A stretch of DNA of 9,179 nt from Flavobacteriales bacterium (GTDB lineage: Bacteria > Bacteroidota > Bacteroidia > Flavobacteriales > Weeksellaceae). Shown piece after piece: positions 1-7,474 of the stretch. Position 1 is the first letter of the stretch. Each line of letters opens with the position of its first letter. The notes beneath the pieces are model-generated. The model was not told the DNA's origin. It made no database searches and saw nothing but the letters and a program-made list of their open reading frames with translations. The DNA lies in NCBI GenBank assembly GCA_900770875.1, contig CAAGLV010000017.1, positions 1 through 9,179 on the forward strand. The letters run 5' to 3'. A program made the translations under genes and the position numbers.

Positions 1-311
1 GAAGCTAAAGCTTCTCCTCTAAATCCTTTAGTATGGATGGAGAAAATATCCTCAGTTGTTTTAATTTTAGATGTAGCATGTCTTTCGTAAGCCATACGTA
101 CATCAGTTACGCTCATTCCAAAACCGTTATCTATAACTTGGATTAACGTTCTGCCTGCATCTTTACATATTAATTGAATTGAAGTTGCACCTGCGTCAAC
201 TGCATTTTCTATTAATTCTTTAACTACCGATGAAGGGCGCTGAACCACTTCACCAGCAGCAATTTGATTTGCTACATGATCTGGCAGTAATTGAATAATA
301 TCATTCGTCAT
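1..311 (-). CDS. mutL: DNA mismatch repair protein MutL, N-terminal part (cut by window edge)
   Basis: MutL is the ATP-dependent matchmaker of methyl-independent or methyl-directed mismatch repair. It links MutS bound at a mismatch to strand incision and excision. Only the first 103 codons are present, all within the GHKL ATPase domain. Three nucleotide-binding motifs are visible: KELIENAVDAGA at about 31-42 (E32 aligns with the catalytic Glu29 of E. coli MutL and N36 with the Mg-binding Asn33), DNGFG at 61-65, and GFRGEALA at 96-103. RHATSK at 77-82 is also typical of MutL. The start ATG (309-311) fits the family N-terminus (QLLPDHVANQIAAGEVV), and AGGAAG lies just upstream as a plausible ribosome binding site. 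The remainder, including any C-terminal endonuclease motif, is outside the window. It lies downstream of putP on the same strand but appears to have its own promoter. Identification is very secure. Confidence 0.97.
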   Translation of the reverse strand, partial: MTNDIIQLLPDHVANQIAAGEVVQRPSSVVKELIENAVDAGATSIQLICKDAGRTLIQVIDNGFGMSVTDVRMAYERHATSKIKTTEDIFSIHTKGFRGEALA

Positions 312-360
312 TCTTCCTAAAGAAATATTTTTTCGATTCTTCTTTAAAATCTACTTTCCA

Positions 361-380
361 CAAATATACAAACAAATATA
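361..380 (-). promoter_or_regulatory. Candidate mutL promoter with two -7 elements
   Basis: Read on the reverse strand, two exact matches to the Bacteroidota -7 consensus TAnnTTTG (both TATATTTG) lie at 380-373 and 368-361, 12 bases apart. They form a short direct repeat. The nearer one would give a leader of about 45 bases before the mutL ATG at 311. I see no TTG at the expected -33 distance for either copy, so the assignment rests on the -7 boxes and on position. Confidence 0.5.
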
Positions 381-426
381 TTTTTAACTATACTGTTTTT
401 TACGAGATAAAAAGAGAATTCTTCTT

Positions 427-1926
427 CTAGCTATTTTTAATAATTTCGTTTACTTCGTCAAAATCTTTATCAATAGTTGCTTCTTTTTTGTAAGTTAATA
501 ACGATACAATTACAATTGCAGTAAAAGAGCAAACAAAACCTGGTAAAATTTCGTACCAATCTTTGTAATTATGATCGGCGTATACCCAAGTTAAAACTAC
601 TGTAGCACCTAAAATCATACCTGTTAAAGCGCCTTGCCAAGTTGTTTTTCGCCATAAAAGCGATAATAATACAACAGGGCCAAACGAGGCTCCAAAACCT
701 GCCCAAGCATTTCCTACTAAATTTAAAATAGAATCTTTAGGCGAGATAGATAATAATACAGATATGATAGCAACTAATAATACAGATAATCTACTTGCAA
801 TTAATAATTGTTTTGGTGTTGCCTTTTTATTTAAAAATGCTTTATAAATATCTTCTGTTAACGAACTTGATGTTACTAATAATTGAGAAGAAATTGTACT
901 CATTACCGCAGCTAAAATCGCTGATAATAAGAAACCTGCAACTAAAGGATGAAATAAAACACGAGAAAAATAAATAAATATTGTTTCTGATTCGGTTTTA
1001 GATCCGTCGAAAATTGCCATTGTAGTATGATCAAATTTTAATAAATAAGCAATTCCTACTAAACCTACTAACAAAGCACCACCAACTGTAAAAATCATCC
1101 AAGTAATCCCAATGCGTCTTGCTTTTGGTAAATCGCTTACCTTATCGATAGCCATAAAACGAACTAAAATATGTGGTTGTCCAAAATAACCTAATCCCCA
1201 AGCTAAAAGCGAAATAATACCTATTGTTGTTGTACCCGAAAATAAATCTAAATATTGTGGCCCTTTCGATTCGATTAATTCGAATGTTTCTCCTACTCCA
1301 CCAATCTCAAAAATAGCAACTGCAGGCACAATAATTAACGCTAAAACCATTATTGTTCCTTGTACAAAATCGGTTAAACTTACAGCTAAAAATCCTCCTA
1401 AAAATGTATATAAAACAACAACTAAACTAGTTAAAATTAATCCTGTTCCGTAACTAAATCCAAAAGCCGATTCGAATAATTTTCCACCTGCAACCATTCC
1501 CGAAGAAGTATACAACGTAAAGAAAATTAAAATTAATACCGACGAAACTATTTTTAATAAATGAGTTTTATCCTTAAATCTGTTTTCGAAAAAAACAGGC
1601 ATAGTTATCGAATTGTCAGCCACTTCCGTATAAACACGTAAACGTGGTGCTACAATTAAATAATTTAAAAATGCTCCAAAGGTTAATCCTATAGCAATCC
1701 AGATTGAAGATAATCCAGTAAAATACATTGCACCGGGCACTCCAAGTAATAACCATCCGCTCATATCAGCAGCACCTGCCGATAAAGCTGTTACAGCAGC
1801 TCCCATTTTTCTGCCTCCGATTAAAAACTCTTCTGAGTTTGATGTTGACTTTTTGTAAGAATAAATTCCGATACCAACCATCAAAGCCATGTACAATCCA
1901 ATTGAAAAAATCTCTAATAAATTCAT
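427..1926 (-). CDS. putP: Sodium/proline symporter PutP
   Basis: PutP is an inner-membrane sodium:solute symporter (SSS family, LeuT fold) that imports L-proline with Na+ for use as a carbon or nitrogen source or osmoprotectant. The 499-residue length matches E. coli PutP (502). Similarity runs the whole length: GGRK near 37-40 (R39 aligns with the functionally important Arg40), TALSAGAADMSGWLLLG at about 46-62 (D54 aligns with Asp55 and S56 with Ser57 of the Na+/proline site), GLGYFGQPHIL mid-protein, and LLSAILAAVMSTISSQLL, which contains the Ser/Thr pair (E. coli Ser340/Thr341) of a Na+ site. Many hydrophobic segments are consistent with 13 membrane helices, and the charged tail is cytoplasmic. 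No putA or other proline catabolic gene is adjacent. It is divergent from the DUF255 gene and followed by mutL 115 bases on. Among SSS members proline is the best substrate guess; this is inferred from homology. Confidence 0.93.
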   Translation of the reverse strand: MNLLEIFSIGLYMALMVGIGIYSYKKSTSNSEEFLIGGRKMGAAVTALSAGAADMSGWLLLGVPGAMYFTGLSSIWIAIGLTFGAFLNYLIVAPRLRVYTEVADNSITMPVFFENRFKDKTHLLKIVSSVLILIFFTLYTSSGMVAGGKLFESAFGFSYGTGLILTSLVVVLYTFLGGFLAVSLTDFVQGTIMVLALIIVPAVAIFEIGGVGETFELIESKGPQYLDLFSGTTTIGIISLLAWGLGYFGQPHILVRFMAIDKVSDLPKARRIGITWMIFTVGGALLVGLVGIAYLLKFDHTTMAIFDGSKTESETIFIYFSRVLFHPLVAGFLLSAILAAVMSTISSQLLVTSSSLTEDIYKAFLNKKATPKQLLIASRLSVLLVAIISVLLSISPKDSILNLVGNAWAGFGASFGPVVLLSLLWRKTTWQGALTGMILGATVVLTWVYADHNYKDWYEILPGFVCSFTAIVIVSLLTYKKEATIDKDFDEVNEIIKNS

Positions 1927-2008
1927 GCTTTAAGTATTTATTTATCTAATATAATCTTTTTTATCCGTATATTATGATATATTTTTTTAATAGTTAGATA
2001 TCGTTAAC
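1927..2008. promoter_or_regulatory. Divergent intergenic region between putP and the DUF255 gene
   Basis: This very AT-rich 82-base gap must hold the start signals of both flanking genes. Only imperfect -7 matches are visible: TATATTAG on the reverse strand (1953-1946) for putP, and TATATTTT on the forward strand (1978-1985) for the DUF255 gene. Each matches five of the six fixed positions of TAnnTTTG. No -33 TTG is seen at the right distance, so exact promoters are uncertain. Confidence 0.3.
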
Positions 2009-4012
2009 ATGCATTTTCAACAAAATAATTTAAAATCAGCCACTAGCCCTTATTTAAAACAACACGAAAAAAATCCGGTTTGGTGGCAAAATTGGTCGGA
2101 TGAAGTTTTAAATTACGCTCAAAAAGTAAATAAACCTTTACTGATTTCTATTGGATATTCGGCTTGTCATTGGTGCCATGTAATGGAACACGAATCATTC
2201 GAAAATGATGAAGTTGCTGCCATTATGAATGCACATTTTGTATGTATAAAAGTGGACAGAGAAGAACGCCCAGATTTAGATACAATTTACATGAATGTTG
2301 CCCAATTAATTCATCAATCTGGCGGTTGGCCACTAAACGTTTTTGCAATGCCCGATGGACGACCGTTTTACGGCGGAACATATTTCCCTAAAACACAATG
2401 GACCGAGCTTTTAGAAAACATTAATTATCTCTATCATCACAAAAAAGATAAAACTTTAGATTACGTAAACTCGTTAGCCGATGGGTTAAATAAAATGGAA
2501 ATCATTCCATTAAACAACGAATTTAATTTTTCCGCAACCAAAATCGAAGATACTTTTACCTTTTGGAAACAACAATTTGATGACGAATGGGGAGGTTTTA
2601 ATCGTGCGCCAAAATTTATGTTACCCAATGCTTGGGAAACCATTTTAAATTATGGTTTTCAGACCAATGACGAAGATTTTTTAATTCAGACAAAAATCAC
2701 TTTAGACCGTATGTTGTTTGGCGGAATTTACGATCAACTAAAAGGAGGATTTTCGCGCTATTCGGTTGATGCTTATTGGAAGGTTCCGCATTTCGAGAAA
2801 ATGCTTTACGATAATGGTCAATTGCTTTCGCTTTATGCTAACGCTTATAAAATTTTTAAAGACGAAAATTATAAAACAGTTATTAACGAAACCGTTAATT
2901 GGTTAAAAGACGAATTATTAGCGCCAGAAAATGCTTTTTACGCTGCAATTGATGCTGATTCGGAAGGAATTGAAGGTAAATACTACGTTTGGCAAGTAGC
3001 AGAACTTAAAACACTTTTAAACGAAGATTTTAAATTATTTAGCCAATATTATAATGTTGATGGTTTTGGCGATTGGGAACACGGAAATAACATTTTAATG
3101 CGTTTAATGGATGATGAAACTTTTTGCGAAAAGCATAATATATCAATAATAGAATTAAATCAAAAATTAACATTTTGGAAATCTCTTTTAACTACCATTC
3201 GCGAACAACGTATAAAACCACATCGCGACGAAAAAATATTAACTTCTTGGAATGCCTTAACCATAAAAGGTTTATGCGATGCTTACCAAGCAACTCAAGA
3301 TAATTCATATTTACAATTAGCTGAAAACGCAATAAATTTTATCTTAAAAAACCAATGGAATGGCGAAACTCTTTTCAGAAATTACAAAGACCAACAAACA
3401 ACAATTCCAGGTTTTTTAGATGATTATGCCTTAACAATCGAAGCTTTAATTAAATTATTCGAAACTACTGCAAATAAATCGTACATCGAAAATGCACAAC
3501 TTTTAACCGAAGAAGTTTTTAATCAATTTTATAATCATAAAAATAAAATGTTTGCCTTCAAATCGCATTACGATACGCCTTTGGTAAACGAAACTTTCGA
3601 AATTTACGATAATGTTATTTCGGCCTCAAATTCGGTAATGGCAAATAATTTATTTCAGCTTGGTAAAATTTTAAATCACGAAAAATATCTTGCACAAGCC
3701 CAACAAATGTTAGCAAATATCGAAGAAAAAATACACGATTATCCAACCGGATTTGCCAATTGGATTAACTTGTATTTAAAATTTTGTTATCCGTTTAAAG
3801 AAATTGTAATTGTTGGAAACGAAGCTAAATCCTTCACGAAACAAATTCAAGAATTTTATATCCCAAATGCTATTTTTCTTGCCAGTGAAAAAGATGATTT
3901 CGAGTTAACAAAAAATAGATTAGAACCTAACAAAACAGGAATTTATATCTGCGAAAATTTCGCATGCCAATTGCCTTTATACCATGTAAACGAAGCTTTA
4001 GAAATTTTATAA
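2009..4012 (+). CDS. DUF255 thioredoxin-like domain protein (YyaL/SPATA20 type)
   Basis: This is a widely conserved two-part protein related to Bacillus YyaL and mammalian SPATA20; its reaction is not established. The N-terminal part (about 1-130) is a thioredoxin-like DUF255 domain. It has SPYLKQH at 13-19, NPVWW at 22-26, GYSACHWCHVMEHESF at 49-64 with the CxxC pair C53/C56, KVDREERPD at 81-89, GGWPLNVF at 105-112 and GGTYFP at 122-127. The remainder resembles an alpha/alpha barrel of the sugar-epimerase/glycosidase type, with GGIYDQLKGGFSRYSVD from about residue 237, VPHFEKMLYDN near 258, AIDADSEG near 312 and EKILTSWNAL near 408. The 667-residue length is normal and no break is seen. The frame has a stop at 1991-1993, so ATG 2009 is the first available start; no strong ribosome binding site is visible. 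There is no signal peptide, which suggests a cytoplasmic protein. tag follows after one base, so the two are probably co-transcribed. Confidence 0.92.
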   Translation: MHFQQNNLKSATSPYLKQHEKNPVWWQNWSDEVLNYAQKVNKPLLISIGYSACHWCHVMEHESFENDEVAAIMNAHFVCIKVDREERPDLDTIYMNVAQLIHQSGGWPLNVFAMPDGRPFYGGTYFPKTQWTELLENINYLYHHKKDKTLDYVNSLADGLNKMEIIPLNNEFNFSATKIEDTFTFWKQQFDDEWGGFNRAPKFMLPNAWETILNYGFQTNDEDFLIQTKITLDRMLFGGIYDQLKGGFSRYSVDAYWKVPHFEKMLYDNGQLLSLYANAYKIFKDENYKTVINETVNWLKDELLAPENAFYAAIDADSEGIEGKYYVWQVAELKTLLNEDFKLFSQYYNVDGFGDWEHGNNILMRLMDDETFCEKHNISIIELNQKLTFWKSLLTTIREQRIKPHRDEKILTSWNALTIKGLCDAYQATQDNSYLQLAENAINFILKNQWNGETLFRNYKDQQTTIPGFLDDYALTIEALIKLFETTANKSYIENAQLLTEEVFNQFYNHKNKMFAFKSHYDTPLVNETFEIYDNVISASNSVMANNLFQLGKILNHEKYLAQAQQMLANIEEKIHDYPTGFANWINLYLKFCYPFKEIVIVGNEAKSFTKQIQEFYIPNAIFLASEKDDFELTKNRLEPNKTGIYICENFACQLPLYHVNEALEIL

Positions 4013-4013
4013 T

Positions 4014-4586
4014 ATGGAGAAAAAACGCTGCGATTGGGTAAGTAAAGAACAAATTTATATTGATTACCACGATAACGAATGGGGAAAACCAATTAATAAT
4101 GATCAACAATTTTTTGAATTTTTAGTTTTAGAATCATTTCAGGCAGGATTAAGCTGGATTACAATTTTAAAACGTCGCGAAAATTTTAGAAATGCTTTTG
4201 ATTCTTTCGATGTAAACAAAATTGCTAATTATTCTACATCAAAAATTGAAGAATTAATTTTAAACGAAGGAATTATTCGGCACCGCGGAAAAATAGAATC
4301 TGCGATTAATAATGCAAATCAATTTATCAAAATTCAGGAAGAATTTGGTTCTTTTTCTAATTACATTTGGAATTATGTAGATCATCAACCTATAATTAAT
4401 CGTTGGGCATCGATAAAAGAAGTTCCTGCAACCACTCCACTTTCCGATAAAATTGCTAAGGATTTAAAAAAACGTGGATTTAAATTCTTAGGATCAACTA
4501 CAATTTATGCTTTTTTACAGGCAACAGGTATTGTAAATGATCATATTTCAGCTTGTTTTTGCTCAAATCGAATACATAAACAATAA
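4014..4586 (+). CDS. tag: DNA-3-methyladenine glycosylase I
   Basis: Tag is a cytoplasmic base-excision repair enzyme that removes 3-methyladenine from alkylated DNA, leaving an abasic site. The 190-residue protein matches E. coli Tag (187) from end to end. The structural zinc ligands are all present with E. coli spacing: C6 and H19 near the N-terminus (E. coli Cys4, His17) and H177 and C181 near the C-terminus (His175, Cys179). YHDNEWG at 18-24, LESFQAGLSWITILKRREN from 39 (E40 and W48 align with active-site Glu38 and Trp46), GIIRHRGKI and KKRGFKFLGSTT complete the family pattern. The ATG lies one base after the stop of the DUF255 gene, so translation is probably coupled. No separate promoter or terminator is seen between them. 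Expression would then follow the upstream gene and need not be alkylation-inducible. The assignment is very secure. Confidence 0.97.
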   Translation: MEKKRCDWVSKEQIYIDYHDNEWGKPINNDQQFFEFLVLESFQAGLSWITILKRRENFRNAFDSFDVNKIANYSTSKIEELILNEGIIRHRGKIESAINNANQFIKIQEEFGSFSNYIWNYVDHQPIINRWASIKEVPATTPLSDKIAKDLKKRGFKFLGSTTIYAFLQATGIVNDHISACFCSNRIHKQ

Positions 4587-4626
4587 ATATTCATTAAATT
4601 ATACGAAATAAATTATTTTACTTTCC

Positions 4627-4634
4627 CATATTTG
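4627..4634 (+). promoter_or_regulatory. Candidate promoter -7 element of the EamA gene
   Basis: CATATTTG matches five of the six fixed bases of the Bacteroidota -7 consensus TAnnTTTG (first T is C). It would start transcription about ten bases before ATG 4650, giving a very short leader. No -33 TTG is found about 19 bases upstream. Its last three bases are the alternative TTG start at 4632, which argues against that start. Confidence 0.5.
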
Positions 4635-4649
4635 CAAAAAACAAAAACG

Positions 4650-5543
4650 ATGAAAATATCATTGCAAAATTGGCTAATTTTAGCAGTTTTAGCACTTACT
4701 TGGGGAAGTTCTTTTATCTTAATAAAACAAGGTTTGGTTTCGTTTACGCCGTATCAAGTTGGTGCTTTAAGATTAACCTTTGCAGGAGGAATTTTAGCCA
4801 TTTGGGGAATTCCAAACTTGTTAAAAATCCCAAAAAATAAGATTCCATTTGTTGCTTTGGCCGGATTAATCGGAAATTTTGTTCCGATGTTTTTATTTCC
4901 AATTGCTCAAACTCATGTTACAAGTTCGATGGCCGGAATTTTAGATTCTTTAGTTCCGTTATTTGTTTTGCTTTTTGGTGCATTGTTTTTTAAAGTTCGT
5001 GGAACAAAAAATCAAATATTAGGAGCTATTATCGGATTTATTGGAGCTGTAATTTTAATTAGTAGCGATGGTTTAACAGGAGAAAATAGTTTTTGGCATT
5101 GTATGATTATTGTTTTTGCAACCGCATTATATGGCTTAAACAGTTTAATTTTAACTAAATATTTAAACGATATCCCTTCGTTTCAGCTATCCTCTTCTTT
5201 GTTTACAATTTGGTTATTACCTGCTATTGTTGTTTTGTTTTTATCTGGATTTCAGAACACATTTGAAGGAACAACAATGCAATGGCAAAGTTTAGGATTT
5301 GTTGCTATTTTAGGCTTAATTGGTACAGCAACTGCTATGATTTTGTATTATAAATTAATACAATCTACCGGACCAATGTTTTCTTCGATGGTTACTTATT
5401 TAATGCCAATTGTTTCGGTTTTTTGGGGAATTTTAGTTGGCGAAAAAATAACTTGGTTACATATTGGCGGATTTTTATTAATTCTTTCGGGCGTTTATTT
5501 AACGCAGAAATCCGAACGAAAATTATTTGATACAACTACATAA
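4650..5543 (+). CDS. EamA-family (drug/metabolite superfamily) membrane transporter
   Basis: This is an inner-membrane permease of the EamA/RhaT group (DMT superfamily), whose members typically export amino acids, metabolites or toxic compounds; the substrate cannot be told from sequence. The 297 residues form about ten hydrophobic helices in two internally repeated EamA halves, roughly 8-140 and 150-287. Typical signatures are TWGSSFILIKQGL at about 17-29, RLTFAGG, TSSMAGILDSLVPLFVLLFGA and GAIIGFIGAVILISSDG in the first half. The second half has TATAMILYYKLIQS, SSMVTYLMPIVSVFWGILVGE and a last helix ending SGVYL. The open frame extends back to TTG 4632, but I chose ATG 4650: the TTG overlaps a likely promoter element, and the extra QKTKT is not part of the usual N-terminus. 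It lies 63 bases after tag on the same strand, with a likely promoter of its own, and ends at a strong terminator. Confidence 0.9.
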   Translation: MKISLQNWLILAVLALTWGSSFILIKQGLVSFTPYQVGALRLTFAGGILAIWGIPNLLKIPKNKIPFVALAGLIGNFVPMFLFPIAQTHVTSSMAGILDSLVPLFVLLFGALFFKVRGTKNQILGAIIGFIGAVILISSDGLTGENSFWHCMIIVFATALYGLNSLILTKYLNDIPSFQLSSSLFTIWLLPAIVVLFLSGFQNTFEGTTMQWQSLGFVAILGLIGTATAMILYYKLIQSTGPMFSSMVTYLMPIVSVFWGILVGEKITWLHIGGFLLILSGVYLTQKSERKLFDTTT

Positions 5544-5550
5544 TTTATAA

Positions 5551-5582
5551 AAAAATGCTGGTCAAAATTGATCAGCATTTTT
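5551..5582. terminator. Bidirectional intrinsic terminator between convergent genes
   Basis: A 14-base stem (5551-5564 with 5569-5582, including one G-U pair at 5561/5572) closes a 4-base loop AAAT. The core is ATGCTG/CAGCAT. A-rich and T-rich flanks provide a T run on either strand: five T at 5578-5582 on the forward strand, and seven T on the reverse strand from 5555 downward. It sits 7 bases after the EamA stop and 6 bases beyond the end of the convergent operon, so it probably terminates both. Confidence 0.9.
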
Positions 5583-5588
5583 CTTATA

Positions 5589-6527
5589 TTATTTAATTAA
5601 TGGCTTTAATTGATGAGCTAATCGACGTGTAAATTCGTCGGCTCCCTTGTCGGTTAAATGTGTTGTATTATAAAACCATTTTTGTTGATAGCTGATGGAA
5701 TCGTCCGAAAAATCAATTAATGGTAAATCGTATTTTTTTATTGTCGTTTTATACTTATTTACAATTCCCTCTCTATTTAGCATATAAGTTTGCCCTTTTT
5801 TAAATTCGGGTGCAATAGTAAAAATAAGTTGAATGTTTTCTTCTTTACATTTTTTAATTAATTCTTCGAAAAGTGGAAAAACATTTTCATCAAAATCGGC
5901 ATCTTTTGCTTTTAAAGATTTCCAATCTACATTCCATTTACGGTTATAGGATTTAAATCCTTTAGCTCGAAAATTTCCATTCTTATCTACTTTTTCTTTC
6001 GCTGATTTTTTAAATTCATCATTCCAATATTTTTGATCTCGGTAACGATAAAAAGGTATAACAAAATCTAATAAATTCGTGCCCTTATATTCTTTTAAAT
6101 ACTCGTAAAGTTGATAATTCCAAAACATAAATGGTGTGTACTGATTAGGTTGGAAAACTTCATTAATATGAGAGAATGAAAAAGTATCTAAATTCCAAAC
6201 TATAACTTTTGGATGTGGATTTTCGGCTAAATATTTCAAGAAACGATAATACTGCATCTTAAACTTACTTCCGTTCAACCCTAAATTAAACGCTTCCAAA
6301 TTTAACGAATCTTTTAAAATTTTTGGGTTAATATGAATCATTGCTCGCGAAGATCCAAATACAGCTAAATCGGTTTTTATCTCTCCATTATTTACGCGAT
6401 TCCATTCTTGTACTTCGCCACTAAAAAGAGGTTTTTCTTTTAATGATTTCGAGTAAAAGTAATCGCCAATTGCAGCTAAAAAATAAATGGCCACGAAAGT
6501 GACCAAAATGTATTTTATGTATTTCAT
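5589..6527 (-). CDS. Membrane-anchored SGNH/DltD-like protein, paralog 2
   Basis: This is a 312-residue protein of no assigned function, last gene of a four-gene operon. Residues about 5-22 form one hydrophobic segment after a short lysine-containing start, which suggests an N-terminal anchor or uncleaved signal with the rest outside the cytoplasm. The remainder has an SGNH-hydrolase-like layout as seen in DltD and AlgX/AlgJ relatives. FGSSR at 57-61 would be the nucleophile block with S60 as candidate nucleophile. NLGLNG at 81-86 resembles the glycine/asparagine blocks, WNLD lies at 111-114, and NTTHLTDKGAD at 287-297 would be the last block with H290 as candidate catalytic histidine. The usual Asp three residues before that His is Asn287 here. 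It is clearly paralogous to the gene just upstream: 27 of the last 43 residues are identical. ATG 6527 lies 2 bases after the stop of that paralog. An envelope esterase or O-acyltransferase accessory role is inference only. Confidence 0.85.
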   Translation of the reverse strand: MKYIKYILVTFVAIYFLAAIGDYFYSKSLKEKPLFSGEVQEWNRVNNGEIKTDLAVFGSSRAMIHINPKILKDSLNLEAFNLGLNGSKFKMQYYRFLKYLAENPHPKVIVWNLDTFSFSHINEVFQPNQYTPFMFWNYQLYEYLKEYKGTNLLDFVIPFYRYRDQKYWNDEFKKSAKEKVDKNGNFRAKGFKSYNRKWNVDWKSLKAKDADFDENVFPLFEELIKKCKEENIQLIFTIAPEFKKGQTYMLNREGIVNKYKTTIKKYDLPLIDFSDDSISYQQKWFYNTTHLTDKGADEFTRRLAHQLKPLIK

Positions 6528-6529
6528 TA

Positions 6530-7474
6530 CTATTTTAAATAAGGCTTAATATCTTGTGCTAATTGCTTTGTAAAGATATCTGCGCCTTTAGCATTTAGAT
6601 GATTTGTATTGTAAAATAATTTCTGATTATAACTTATTGAATCGTTTGAATAATCAATGAATGGAATTTGATACTGATTAGCAATTGATTGATATAAATT
6701 AATGATTTCTTTTCGATTTGTTTGGCTTTTTATTTGAGAAACATATTCGGGCGTATTAATTAAAATAACATTTGCATTTATGTTTTTTAAATCTTCTATC
6801 ATTGCAATTAAATCATTCTTTAAATCTACAGAAACTTTAATTTCAGCTTTATCTAATTTTTCGTCCTTCCATTGCCTATTTATCCCCTGAAAACCTTTTA
6901 TTCTTATTTTTTTATTGATTTTCTTAGCATAAATATTTTTTAATTCGTCTATAATATTTTTACCATTATTGTTATAATGTCTATATCTGATTAACGGAAA
7001 AAAGATTTCTCTAAATTTTACCTTATAATCAACTCCTAACGACTTTTTAATTTTTAGATACAATTCTTTATTAAAAAACAACATTGGCAAAAATTGCTCT
7101 GATTTAAAAGCTCTTACTTGCGTTAAAGCATTAATATCTAAATTTATTATTACATTTTTAGGTTGATAATGTTTAAGAAATTCATCGTGTCTATATTTTT
7201 GAAAATCGATTTTATACGCATTAAAACCCAAATTATACGAATTTATACCTAATTCGTCATCCATTATTTTAGGATTAATATGTACATAAGTTCTAGAAGA
7301 ACCATAATACACCAAATCTTCATCAATATTTTTGTTGTATATATCGTTCCAAATTTCGTATTCGCCGGCATATAAATTTGTTCTTAATAAAGCTTTAGAT
7401 AACACGATATCTAAAACTAGCAAACCTATATATAACGCAATAAATGCAATAAAAAATCGTCTAAGCCATTTCAT
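6530..7474 (-). CDS. Membrane-anchored SGNH/DltD-like protein, paralog 1
   Basis: This 314-residue paralog of the next gene in the operon has the same architecture. A basic start (KWLRR) precedes a hydrophobic segment at about 7-25, suggesting an inner-membrane anchor with an exported domain. GSSR falls at 58-61, the same residue numbers as in its partner, followed by VHINPKI at 64-70, NLGFN at 81-85, INLD at 110-113 and NTNHLNAKGAD at 289-299. S60 and H292 are the candidate catalytic pair of an SGNH-type fold, and N289 occupies the place of the usual Asp. The middle third differs strongly from the partner and is lysine- and asparagine-rich. The start codon overlaps the elaA stop by one base (TAATG at 7476-7472), so translation is coupled. 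I recognise the fold pattern but not a specific function. DltD-like O-acylation or deacylation of an envelope polymer is the main guess. Confidence 0.85.
   Translation of the reverse strand: MKWLRRFFIAFIALYIGLLVLDIVLSKALLRTNLYAGEYEIWNDIYNKNIDEDLVYYGSSRTYVHINPKIMDDELGINSYNLGFNAYKIDFQKYRHDEFLKHYQPKNVIINLDINALTQVRAFKSEQFLPMLFFNKELYLKIKKSLGVDYKVKFREIFFPLIRYRHYNNNGKNIIDELKNIYAKKINKKIRIKGFQGINRQWKDEKLDKAEIKVSVDLKNDLIAMIEDLKNINANVILINTPEYVSQIKSQTNRKEIINLYQSIANQYQIPFIDYSNDSISYNQKLFYNTNHLNAKGADIFTKQLAQDIKPYLK

Noticed and set aside
405..430. Short palindrome AGAATTCT near the end of putP as a terminator
   Set aside because: The symmetric part is only eight bases with no room for a loop, so it cannot form a convincing terminator hairpin.
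795..977. Forward-strand open frame of 60 codons inside putP
   Set aside because: It is antisense to a full-length, well-matched PutP, has low-complexity composition and shows no family motif.
1728..1949. Forward-strand open frame of 73 codons over the putP start
   Set aside because: It is antisense to the conserved N-terminal putP codons, and the translation has no recognisable domain.
2461..2643. Reverse-strand open frame inside the DUF255 gene
   Set aside because: It is a shadow of a conserved coding region with no start signals or motif.
3927..4109. Reverse-strand open frame across the DUF255-tag junction
   Set aside because: It opposes two conserved genes. Its hydrophobic look comes from complementing A-rich codons.
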